NCBI GenBank assembly: GCA_036823195.1
Contig: DAISGI010000054.1
Span: 1-13,456 of the forward strand
Source: UBA4874 sp002399435
Lineage (GTDB): Bacteria; Bacillota; Clostridia; Caldicoprobacterales; DTU083
Length of the DNA stretch: 13,456 nt
Reading direction: 5' to 3'
The notes beneath the pieces were generated by a model, which searched no databases, was not told the origin of the DNA, and was given only the letters and a program-made list of their open reading frames with translations. Numbering within the stretch: position 1 is the stretch's first letter; each line of letters opens with the position of its first letter. The position numbers were made by a program, and so were the translations under genes. This document shows positions 1 to 8,500 of the stretch, in pieces.

Positions 1-496
1 AGGCAGCTGGATGGCAACCGGATTGGCCTGTAGCCGCTCATGAATCATATTGACGACACGCAGAAAGTCGGCGCCCATAATATCCATCTTGTTTACATAC
101 GCGATTTTTGGAACACCATATTTATCTGCCTGCCTCCATACCGTTTCGGATTGAGGCTCTACGCCTCCCTTGGCACAAAACACTGCTACTGAACCATCGA
201 GGACGCGAAGGGAACGCTCCACTTCAACGGTAAAGTCAACGTGCCCTGGCGTATCAATAATGTTGATACGATTCCCCTTCCACTGTGTCGTAGTGGCGGC
301 GGATGTTATTGTGATGCCGCGCTCCTGCTCCTCTTCCATCCAGTCCATTGTCGCATTGCCGTCATGGACTTCGCCAAGCTTATGGACCCGGCCGGTATAG
401 AACAATATGCGCTCTGTTGTTGTTGTCTTACCGGCATCAATATGTGCCATGATACCGATATTTCTTGTATTTTTCAATGAAAATTGCCTAGGCACT
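1..496 (-). CDS. fusA: Elongation factor G, N-terminal part (3' end outside window)
   Basis: EF-G is the cytoplasmic translocation GTPase: it moves tRNAs and mRNA through the ribosome and helps recycle ribosomes with RRF. The visible 165 residues are the start of the GTPase domain. They hold the P-loop AHIDAGKT (about 17-24), the G3 motif DTPGH (about 81-85) and the G4 motif NKMD (about 135-138). The switch I stretch MEEEQERGITITSA is also intact. The start is a GTG at 494-496, giving MPRQFSLKNTRNIGIMAHID. It sits 8 bases after a strong AAAGGAGG Shine-Dalgarno, and MPRQ/MPREF-type beginnings are usual in the family. The gene is last in the visible str unit, 78 bases after rpsG, with no promoter or terminator seen in that gap. 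The gene runs off the left edge, so roughly three quarters of the protein is missing here. Family assignment is certain. Confidence 0.97.
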
Positions 497-574
497 AAAT
501 TAGCCTCCTTTCAACTCATGCTAAATCCATTACCGTTCCCCAAATTCAGTATCAGTCCGTTTTCTACCTTTTTC

Positions 575-1045
575 TTACCACCTGTAATGAGCAAAAGCCT
601 TATTGGCCTCTGCCATCCTGTGGGTTTCTTCCTTTCTTCTCACCGCGCTGCCTGAATTATTGGCGGCATCCATGATCTCGCCGGCCAGACGCTGCTTCAT
701 GGTCTTTTCACCGCGGTTCCGTGAAAAGTTTACCAGCCATCGCAGTCCCAGAGTTTGACGTCTTTCCGGACGGACTTCCATGGGTACCTGATAGGTGGAA
801 CCGCCAACTCTCCTGGGCTTTACTTCCAATACAGGCATAATATTGTTCAATGCCTGCTCAAAAATCTCCATTGGTTCCTTCCCTGTTTTTTCCCTGATCA
901 GGTCAAAGGATTCATAGCAGATTTTCTGAGCCACACCGCGTTTCCCGTCCTTCATTACCTGATTGATCAGCTTCGTGACAACTTTATCGCCATAAATCGG
1001 ATCAGGAAGTATTTCCCGTTTGGAAACATATCCCTTTCTTGGCAT
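575..1045 (-). CDS. rpsG: 30S ribosomal protein S7
   Basis: S7 is the primary assembly protein of the 30S head. It binds the 3' major domain of 16S rRNA and contacts the E-site tRNA. The 156-residue product begins MPRKGYVSKREILPDPIYGD and ends AFAHYRW, both typical of full-length bacterial S7. The middle stretch PRRVGGSTYQVPMEVRPERR is the family's best-known signature. The ATG follows a good SD (AAGGAGG, about 7 bases away). The gene lies 39 bases after rpsL and 78 bases before fusA, the usual str-operon order. In E. coli, S7 represses its own operon from the rpsL-rpsG gap. The gap here is short and I do not see a comparable structure in it. No anomaly in the protein. Confidence 0.98.
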   Translation of the reverse strand: MPRKGYVSKREILPDPIYGDKVVTKLINQVMKDGKRGVAQKICYESFDLIREKTGKEPMEIFEQALNNIMPVLEVKPRRVGGSTYQVPMEVRPERRQTLGLRWLVNFSRNRGEKTMKQRLAGEIMDAANNSGSAVRRKEETHRMAEANKAFAHYRW

Positions 1046-1084
1046 CCTATTCCCTCCTTAACACTCTATTTTTTCAAGAGTCCA

Positions 1085-1459
1085 TTATTTCTTTGGTCTT
1101 TTGGCACCGTATTTGGATCGGGCCTTCATTCTGTTTGCCACACCGGCCGTATCCAAAGCACCACGTACGATATGATAACGCACACCGGGCAGGTCCTTTA
1201 CCCTGCCTCCGCGGATCAAAACAACAGAGTGTTCCTGCAGATTATGTCCAATCCCCGGGATATAAGCGGTTACTTCAATACCATGCGTCAAGCGGACTCT
1301 GGCAATTTTCCTCAAGGCAGAGTTTGGTTTTTTTGGAGTCGTTGTCTTGACGGCAGTACAAACTCCACGCTTCTGGGGCGATGCGTTCAGTGCCGGAGCA
1401 TTCGACTGGTAAGTTACCTTTTCTCTTCCTTTTCGTACCAATTGATTGATGGTAGGCAT
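1085..1459 (-). CDS. rpsL: 30S ribosomal protein S12
   Basis: S12 sits at the decoding centre of the 30S subunit and affects translational accuracy. The 124-residue protein begins MPTINQLVRKGRE and ends KARSKYGAKRPKK, full length for bacteria. The segments TTPKKPNSALRK and RGGRVKDLPGVRYH hold the lysines equivalent to E. coli K42 and K87. Both are wild type, so the common streptomycin-resistance substitutions are absent. The ATG at 1457-1459 is chosen over an in-frame upstream start at 1477, because that start would place the SD AAAGGAGGTGGAGG inside the coding sequence. The gene lies between the L7Ae-like gene (59 bases upstream) and rpsG (39 bases downstream) in one transcription unit. Confidence 0.98.
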   Translation of the reverse strand: MPTINQLVRKGREKVTYQSNAPALNASPQKRGVCTAVKTTTPKKPNSALRKIARVRLTHGIEVTAYIPGIGHNLQEHSVVLIRGGRVKDLPGVRYHIVRGALDTAGVANRMKARSKYGAKRPKK

Positions 1460-1518
1460 TCCTCCACCTCCTTTCAAAAAATCTTAAAATCTTGTCCCTA
1501 TAACAAATACATTCGGAA

Positions 1519-1806
1519 TCAACGGATGGGTACGGTTTCTTTCTTTTCGCCCGACGCTTCCTTCCGGATCGCAGCTGTCGCAGCTCCCACCTGAATGCCA
1601 CAGGCTTTTCCCAATTGCTTCATGGTGGCAACCTCCGTAACCGGAACATGGAATTCGCTGCAAAGATCCTTCATTTCCTTTACCACATAATTCTCCGCAT
1701 CGCATGCCAAAAACACACGCTGTGCTTTCCCCTGCCGAATGGACTTGGCGGTTTGTTTCCGTCCCACCACAGTCTGTGATGGGATAAATTTTAGATTATG
1801 TGGCAT
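1519..1806 (-). CDS. ybxF: L7Ae/L30e-family RNA-binding protein (YbxF-like)
   Basis: This is a small protein of the L7Ae/L30e/S12e/Gadd45 fold, which binds kink-turn RNA. In B. subtilis the syntenic YbxF sits between rpoC and rpsL and binds kink-turns in vitro; its cellular role is not firmly settled. The 95-residue product has the N-terminal stretch VVGRKQTAKSIRQGKAQ, the strand VFLACDAE, and the signature ACGIQVGAATAA near residues 68-79, which matches the family's RNA-contacting loop region. The last residues (SGEKKETVPIR) form a short charged tail. The ATG at 1804-1806 has a GGGAGG SD 8 bases upstream. A longer reading frame from a TTG at 1839 would swallow that SD, so I reject it. It is the first gene of its transcription unit, behind its own promoter and after the rpoC terminator. 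Symbol given by synteny and family. Confidence 0.88.
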   Translation of the reverse strand: MPHNLKFIPSQTVVGRKQTAKSIRQGKAQRVFLACDAENYVVKEMKDLCSEFHVPVTEVATMKQLGKACGIQVGAATAAIRKEASGEKKETVPIR

Positions 1807-1856
1807 TCTTCCAGCCTCCCGCGACAACACACTGCCCAAAATGAGCGTACTTAATT

Positions 1857-1886
1857 ATTTTAGCACTTACATCCTGTTGCTGTCAA
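1857..1886 (-). promoter_or_regulatory. Promoter of the L7Ae-like gene-rpsL-rpsG-fusA unit
   Basis: Read on the minus strand, a perfect -35 TTGACA (1881-1886) is followed after 18 bases by TAAAAT (1857-1862). A TG dinucleotide one base before the hexamer makes it an extended -10 site. It lies just downstream of the rpoC terminator and about 50 bases before the L7Ae-like start. It would therefore give the str genes their own sigma-A transcription, separate from rpoBC. This is a sequence match only; no start site is known. Confidence 0.8.
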
Positions 1887-1897
1887 TAAAAAAGGCG

Positions 1898-1953
1898 AAA
1901 AACAAGGAAAAAGCAGGCGGAACCATGAACAGGTACAGCCGCCTTGCTTTTCC
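1898..1953 (-). terminator. Rho-independent terminator after rpoC
   Basis: On the minus strand the arms are GGAAAAGCAAGGCGG (1939-1953) and CCGCCTGCTTTTTCC (1906-1920). They pair almost completely, with a small bulge, around an 18-base loop. The T-rich tract TTGTTTTT follows at 1898-1905. It begins about 17 bases after the rpoC stop codon and so closes the rpoBC transcript. The str promoter starts only about 12 bases further on. Confidence 0.9.
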
Positions 1954-1969
1954 ACACACACCTGTCAGA

Positions 1970-4900
1970 TCAGGCTTCAATCAAATCCTTTTTCGAGGGA
2001 AGCTCCAGCTCAATGGCATCCGGAACGTTTTCTGATCCGGTTTTTTCATTAACAACTTCGATATTTCGGTAGCATTTCATGCCGGTTCCCGCAGGAATCA
2101 GCTTTCCAATAATAACATTTTCCTTCAAGCCGGCCAATGGGTCGTTCTTGCCCTTTATGGCCGCATCGGTCAGAACTCTTGTCGTTTCCTGGAAGGAAGC
2201 AGCGGAAAGGAAGGAATCCGTGGAAAGGGCTGCCTTGGTAATACCAAGCAGAACTCTCTTTGCCTGGGCAGGCATACCGTTTTCCTTTATCACGCGCTCA
2301 TTTTCCCGCTCGAAATCAAAAATGTCAACCAGACTGCCGGGCAGCAGATTCGTATCCCCGGCATCTTCCACCCGAACTTTGTGCAGCATCTGCCGGATGA
2401 TCACTTCAACATGCCGGTCATTGATATCCACGCCCTGCAGACGGTAAACCTTCTGTACCTCCTGCAGCAAATACGCCTGCACTCCCTTGATCCCCTTGAT
2501 CTTCAAAATATCATGGGGATTGATGGAGCCTTCCGTCAATTCGTCTCCGGCTTCCACGCTCTGTCCTTCCTCGACCTTGATGCGGGATCCGTACGGTATC
2601 AGATAGGTCTTGGAATCTCCCTCGTCATCATTGGTAATGGTGACTTCTCTCTTCTTTTTCTGTTCATTGACCGAAACCTTGCCGGACAATTCCGAGATAA
2701 TGGCCAGTCCTTTTGGTTTTCTGGCTTCGAAAAGTTCCTCTACCCTGGGCAGGCCCTGCGTGATGTCGTCACCGGCAACACCGCCGGTATGGAACGTTCT
2801 CATGGTCAGCTGGGTCCCCGGTTCGCCAATGGACTGAGCGGCAATAATTCCGATTGCTTCGCCGACGTTAACCGGATCTCCGGTGGACAGATTGCTGCCG
2901 TAACACTTTGCACATGCGCCATGCACTTCCCGGCAGGTCAGAATCGATCGGATACAGCACTGTGTAATACCCGCTTCAATGATTCTGGAGGCAATCGCCG
3001 GTGTAACCAGATGGTTTGCTTCCACAATAACTTCTCCCGTCTCCGGATGCACCACCGTTTCTGCAACATAACGGCCTGTAATGCGGTCGGAGAATGGCTC
3101 AATGATCTCATTATCTTCCTTGATCTCGCTGACCCATACGCCGCGGATCTTTTCTCCGGACTCCGCGAAGCAGTCCTCCGACTGGATAATCACGTCCTGA
3201 CTGACATCCACCAGACGACGGGTCAGATATCCGGAGTCTGCGGTACGCAGTGCGGTATCCGCCAATCCCTTTCTGGCACCGTGGGTGGAAATGAAGAACT
3301 CCAGAACGGGAAGGCCTTCCCGGAGGTTTGCCCGGATCGGCAGCTCGATGATCTTGCCGGATGGGTTGGCCATCAGTCCACGCATTCCGGCCAGCTGACG
3401 GATCTGGTTGATGTTTCCACGGGCTCCGGAAGCTGCCATCATGTTCAGGGGATTGTATTCATCCCATGCAGATCTCAGGGCCCTGGTCACAGCGTCTGTC
3501 GTTTCATTCCAGGTATCAATGACCCTTTCATAACGCTCATCGTTCGAAATCAGGCCCCGACGGTACTGACGATGAATTTTCTGAACTTCATCATCGGCTT
3601 TGGCAAGAAGCTCCTTTTTCTCTTTCGGAACGACCATATCGGAAACACTGACGGTAAGAGCGCTCCTGGTGCAGTAATGAAATCCCAGCGCCTTTATCTT
3701 GTCCAGCATGGCAGAAGTATCTGCTCCGCCAAATTTATGATAACATTTATCGATTATTTTTTGCAGCATTTCCTTATTCACCGGCTGGTTAATTTCCGGT
3801 AAAAACATCTGCTCCGGATCACTTCGGTCCTGAAAGCCCAAATCCTGTGGAATGGCTTCATTGAAGATCACGCGTCCGGGAGTGATATCAATGATACGGG
3901 AAACCTTTTTCCCATCCACTTCCCGGAAGACCCGCATCTTCACTTTTGCATGCAGCCCTGCAACGTCTTCCTGGTATGCCATGATCGCCTCATTGGCATC
4001 GTTAAATACCTTTCCCTCTCCCTTTTCTCCGTTCCTTACGATGGTCAGATAATAACATCCGAATACCATGTCCAGAGTGGGGGTAACAACCGGCCGGCCA
4101 TCCTGAGGCTTTAAGATATTGTTGGCAGCCAGCATCAGGAACCTGGCTTCCGACTGCGCTTCCACGGAAAGCGGTACGTGAACGGCCATCTGGTCGCCGT
4201 CAAAGTCCGCATTGTATGCGGTGCATGCCAGAGGATGCAGTTTCAGTGCACGGCCTTCCACCAGCACCGGTTCAAAGGCCTGAATGCCAAGGCGGTGAAG
4301 AGTCGGGGCACGGTTCAGCAGAACGGGATGCTCCTTGATGACTTCCTCCACCACATCCCACACTTCCGGCCGGACTCGTTCCACCATGCGCTTTGCACTC
4401 TTTATGTTATGAGCCAAGCCTTTTTCCACCAGACGTTTCATTACAAAGGGCTTGAACAACTCCAGGGCCATCTCCTTGGGAAGACCGCACTGCGTCATCT
4501 TCAGCTCCGGGCCGACCACAATAACGGACCGTCCGGAATAATCCACCCGTTTCCCCAGCAGATTCTGACGGAATCGTCCCTGTTTGCCTTTTAGCATATC
4601 ACTGAGGGATTTCAGCGGACGGTTCCCGGGACCCGTAACGGGGCGCCCTCTTCGTCCGTTGTCAATCAGGGCATCCACTGCTTCCTGCAGCATACGCTTT
4701 TCATTTCGGACAATGATATCCGGCGCTCCCAGATCCAGCAGCCTTTTCAACCGGTTATTGCGATTGATGATCCGCCGGTAAAGGTCATTCAGATCCGAGG
4801 TGGCAAAACGGCCGCCGTCCAGCTGAACCATGGGGCGCAGCTCCGGTGGAATAACCGGTACCGCATCCAGGATCATATATTCAGGGCGATTGCCTGATTT

Positions 4901-5551
4901 CTTGAAGGACTCCACAACCTCCAGCCGCTTTACAATACGGACCCTCTTCTGTCCGGTGGAATTCTTAAGGTCCGAGCGAAGCTCTTCGGACATGGCATCC
5001 AGATCAATTTCCTTGAGCAGCTCCTTGATTGCCTCTGCTCCCATGCCACAGCGGAAACTGTCTCCGTATTTATCAAGATTTTCCCGATATTCCTTCTCAT
5101 TTAAAACCAGTTTTTTTGATAAGGGAGTGTCCCCGGGTTCCAGGACGACATAAGAGGCAAAATACAGGATCTTCTCCAGGGATCGGGGAGACATATCCAG
5201 TATCAGACCCATCCTGCTGGGGATCCCCTTAAAATACCAGATATGCGATACCGGCGCCGCCAGCTCAATATGACCCATCCGCTCCCGACGCACCTTGGAA
5301 CGGGTTACCTCTACGCCGCATCGGTCACAAATGATTCCCTTATAACGGATCCTCTTGTATTTTCCACAATGGCACTCCCAGTCCTTTTGGGGGCCAAATA
5401 TTTTTTCACAGAATAATCCATCTTTTTCGGGCTTCAAGGTACGATAATTGATGGTTTCCGGCTTTTTCACCTCACCCCTGGACCACTCCCGGATTTTATC
5501 CGGAGACGCCAGGCCTATCTGAATGGAACTCAAGTTATTCAGCTCAAACAA
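1970..5551 (-). CDS. rpoC: DNA-directed RNA polymerase subunit beta'
   Basis: Beta' forms half of the RNA polymerase active cleft. The 1193-residue protein is full length for Firmicutes. Visible landmarks are the N-terminal zinc cluster (C60, C62, C75, C78), the catalytic loop NADFDGD (447-453) whose three aspartates hold the active-site magnesium, the bridge helix region (about 704-728), the trigger loop (THGARKGLADTALRTADSGY, 756-775), and the second zinc cluster (C794, C873, C880, C883). The start is an unusual TTG at 5549-5551, giving MFELNNLSSIQIGLASP. That matches the family's MFELNN beginning, and an AAGGGAGAG SD lies about 7 bases upstream. No in-frame ATG nearby gives this N-terminus. 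It lies 23 bases after the rpoB stop in the same transcript, which ends at the terminator 17 bases downstream. All catalytic and metal-binding residues are intact. Confidence 0.98.
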   Translation of the reverse strand: MFELNNLSSIQIGLASPDKIREWSRGEVKKPETINYRTLKPEKDGLFCEKIFGPQKDWECHCGKYKRIRYKGIICDRCGVEVTRSKVRRERMGHIELAAPVSHIWYFKGIPSRMGLILDMSPRSLEKILYFASYVVLEPGDTPLSKKLVLNEKEYRENLDKYGDSFRCGMGAEAIKELLKEIDLDAMSEELRSDLKNSTGQKRVRIVKRLEVVESFKKSGNRPEYMILDAVPVIPPELRPMVQLDGGRFATSDLNDLYRRIINRNNRLKRLLDLGAPDIIVRNEKRMLQEAVDALIDNGRRGRPVTGPGNRPLKSLSDMLKGKQGRFRQNLLGKRVDYSGRSVIVVGPELKMTQCGLPKEMALELFKPFVMKRLVEKGLAHNIKSAKRMVERVRPEVWDVVEEVIKEHPVLLNRAPTLHRLGIQAFEPVLVEGRALKLHPLACTAYNADFDGDQMAVHVPLSVEAQSEARFLMLAANNILKPQDGRPVVTPTLDMVFGCYYLTIVRNGEKGEGKVFNDANEAIMAYQEDVAGLHAKVKMRVFREVDGKKVSRIIDITPGRVIFNEAIPQDLGFQDRSDPEQMFLPEINQPVNKEMLQKIIDKCYHKFGGADTSAMLDKIKALGFHYCTRSALTVSVSDMVVPKEKKELLAKADDEVQKIHRQYRRGLISNDERYERVIDTWNETTDAVTRALRSAWDEYNPLNMMAASGARGNINQIRQLAGMRGLMANPSGKIIELPIRANLREGLPVLEFFISTHGARKGLADTALRTADSGYLTRRLVDVSQDVIIQSEDCFAESGEKIRGVWVSEIKEDNEIIEPFSDRITGRYVAETVVHPETGEVIVEANHLVTPAIASRIIEAGITQCCIRSILTCREVHGACAKCYGSNLSTGDPVNVGEAIGIIAAQSIGEPGTQLTMRTFHTGGVAGDDITQGLPRVEELFEARKPKGLAIISELSGKVSVNEQKKKREVTITNDDEGDSKTYLIPYGSRIKVEEGQSVEAGDELTEGSINPHDILKIKGIKGVQAYLLQEVQKVYRLQGVDINDRHVEVIIRQMLHKVRVEDAGDTNLLPGSLVDIFDFERENERVIKENGMPAQAKRVLLGITKAALSTDSFLSAASFQETTRVLTDAAIKGKNDPLAGLKENVIIGKLIPAGTGMKCYRNIEVVNEKTGSENVPDAIELELPSKKDLIEA

Positions 5552-5574
5552 GGGCTATCTCTCCCTTCTCCATG

Positions 5575-8500
5575 TTATTCATCATCGTCATCCAGGTCGA
5601 TATCCTCCAGAAGATCATCCGATTCATCCTCTGATTCATCCGATTCGTCGGAATCATCGTTTTCGTCCTCATCCATACCCGGAATGGCTGCAATATTGTC
5701 CAGATCCAGATCCAGCTCATCGTCTTCATATTCCTCCGACTCTTCTTCCGGCGCCTGTTCCTCGCGTCCTTCGATATTGATATCCAAATCATCCACATCA
5801 TCATCGTCGGATTCTTTCATGATGATCTCTTCGTTTTTATCGCTCAGCACCTTCACATCAAGGGCCAGACTCTGCAGTTCCTTGATCAGAACCTTGAAAG
5901 CCTCCGGAGCTCCGGGCTCCGGGATATTTTCGCCTTTCACGATTGCTTCATAGGTCTTGACCCTGCCAACCACATCATCGGATTTCACCGTCAGGATCTC
6001 CTGCAGGGTATGAGCTGCGCCATACGCCTCCAGGGCCCAGACTTCCATCTCACCGAAGCGCTGCCCGCCGAACTGTGCCTTGCCGCCCAGCGGCTGCTGC
6101 GTCACCAGCGAATAAGGTCCGGTGGAGCGTGCATGAATCTTGTCGTCCACCAGGTGAGCCAGCTTCAGGAAATACATATATCCTACCGTTACCCGGTTGT
6201 CAAAGGCTTCCCCGGTACGTCCGTCATAAACTGTGAGCTTTCCGTCACGGCTGAAATTGGCTTTTTCCAGAGTATCCATGATATCAATCTCGGATGCCCC
6301 GTCAAAAACCGGAGTGGCAATATGCCATCCCAGCTCTTTTGCAGCCAGGCCCAGATGCACTTCCAACACCTGACCGATATTCATACGGGACGGAACTCCC
6401 AGCGGGTTCAGGCAGATTTCAAGAGGCGTCCCATCCGGCAGGAATGGCATATCCTCCTCCGGCAGCACCCGGGAAATCACACCCTTGTTCCCATGTCGTC
6501 CGGACATTTTATCTCCAACGGATATTTTTCTCTTTTGCGCAATATAGCAACGAACCAGCTGATTGACACCAGGGGGCAGCTCGTCGCCGTTCTCCCGCAG
6601 AAAGACCTTCACATCCACAATGATGCCGCTTTCCCCGTGAGGCACCTTCAGGGAAGTATCCCGGACCTCACGGGCTTTTTCCCCAAAAATAGCACGAAGC
6701 AAACGTTCCTCTGCCGTCAGCTCAGTCTCCCCCTTGGGAGTTACCTTGCCCACCAGAATGTCTCCAGCCTGCACCTCTGCACCAATTCGGATAATGCCCC
6801 GCTCATCCAGATCCTTTAAAGCATCTTCCCCCACATTCGGGATATCCCGTGTGATCTCCTCGGGACCCAGCTTGGTATCCCGGGCATCCGATTCATATTC
6901 TTCAATATGGATGGAGGTAAAGACATCGTTCCGAACCAGCTTCTCACTGATCAGGACGGCGTCTTCATAGTTATAGCCTTCCCAACTCATAAAGCCGATC
7001 AGCACATTGCGGCCCAGCGCAACCTCCCCCTCATCGGTGGACGGTCCGTCAACGATAATCTGCCCTTTGGAAACCCGCTCGCCTTCAGAAACAATCGGTC
7101 TCTGATTAATACAGGTTCCCTGGTTGGATCGTTTGTACTTTAGTAATTTATAGCGGTATTCCTTGCCGTCGTCCCCCTTGATCAGGACATAATTGGCATC
7201 CACTTTCCGGACTACGCCGGCTTCCTTCGCCAAAATCACAACTCCGGAATCCCTGGCCGCCTTATACTCCATACCGGTGCCCACAATGGGAGCTTCCGGC
7301 TTGATCAGGGGAACAGCCTGCCGCTGCATGTTGGATCCCATCAAAGCACGGTTGGCATCGTCATTTTCCAGAAAGGGTATCATTGCCGTGGCCACGGAAA
7401 CCAACTGCTTCGGCGATACATCCATAAAGTCCACCTGGTCCCGGGAAATCTCGAAAATATCCTCACGGAGTCTCACCATGACACGCTCGTTGATGAAGTG
7501 TCCTTCCTCGTCCAGTGCTTCGTTGCCCTGAGCAATGATATATTCATCCTCTTCATCCGCCGTAAGATAAACAATCTCATCGGTAACAACGTTTTTGTCA
7601 TGATCCACCTTGCGATAAGGCGCTTCAATAAAGCCGTATTCATTGATTCTCGCATAGGTGCTCAGAGAACCAATCAGACCAATATTGGGACCTTCCGGGG
7701 TCTCAATCGGACACATGCGGCTGTAGTGGGAATAGTGCACATCACGTACCTCAAATCCAGCCCGATCCCGGCTCAGGCCACCAGGTCCCAGGGCACTCAG
7801 CCTTCTCTTATGAGTCAGCTCAGCCAGAGGATTGGTCTGATCCATGAACTGGGACAGCTGGCTGCTCCCGAAAAACTCCTTGATGGCGGCGGAAACCGGA
7901 CGGATATTGATCAGTGCCTGCGGAGTGATCACATCCACATCCTGAATCGTCATCCTTTCCTTTACAACCCGCTCCATTCTGGACAATCCAATGCGGAACT
8001 GGTTCTGAAGCAGCTCTCCGACAGAGCGAAGCCTCCTGTTCCCGAGATGATCGATATCATCCACATGTCCGATCCCATCCGACAAATGCAGATTATAGCT
8101 GATGGAAGCAACAATATCATCAATCAGAATATGCTTTGGCATCAGTTTGTCGTGAGAGCTCTTCAATTCTTCCTTTAGATCCTTCTCATTCAGATTCTTC
8201 TCCAGAATGGCCTGGAATTCCGGATAATACACCTTATCCGTGATGCCTGCCTCCAGCGGATCAAAATCCAGGTAACTTCCGGCATCAATAAAGTGGTTGC
8301 CAATGATTTTTGCCGTACCCCCATTGTCCAGCTGAATAAAAACGGCATTTACCCCCGCATTCTGAATGGACTCTGCTGCCTTGCGGGTAATCTTTTCTCC
8401 GGATTCTGCCAGAATCTCTCCGGTGGTCGGGTTCACAACCTGCTCTGCCATGCGCTGTCCGGAAATACGGGCTGCAAGAGCCAGCTTCTTGTTGAATTTA

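Noticed and set aside
485..511. Possible rifampicin-resistance change in RpoB (residue numbers from the longer start; Thr after MDQ)
   Set aside because: The Thr replaces an Asn of E. coli at a position that varies between species, and the main resistance positions are wild type. The numbers given are protein residues, not bases.
755..1594. 279-codon plus-strand open frame across rpsG, rpsL and the L7Ae-like gene
   Set aside because: It is antisense to three conserved ribosomal genes and spans their gaps. Its low-complexity, unlike-protein composition fits a shadow frame.
2381..3802. 473-codon open frame on the plus strand, antisense to rpoC
   Set aside because: It lies wholly within rpoC, has no good SD, and its product resembles no family I know. 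Long antisense frames are common opposite biased coding sequence.
5544..5804. 86-codon minus-strand frame rich in Met, Trp and Arg at the rpoB 3' end
   Set aside because: It is the +1 or +2 frame of the GAT/GAA-rich code for the acidic RpoB tail. The odd composition comes from that codon bias.
5578..5814. Tandem repeat array in the rpoB 3' end
   Set aside because: Repeated GAT/GAA/TCG codons reflect the acidic tail. I see no repeat unit of constant length.
6010..6819. 269-codon plus-strand open frame inside rpoB
   Set aside because: Shadow of rpoB with no SD and no recognisable domain.
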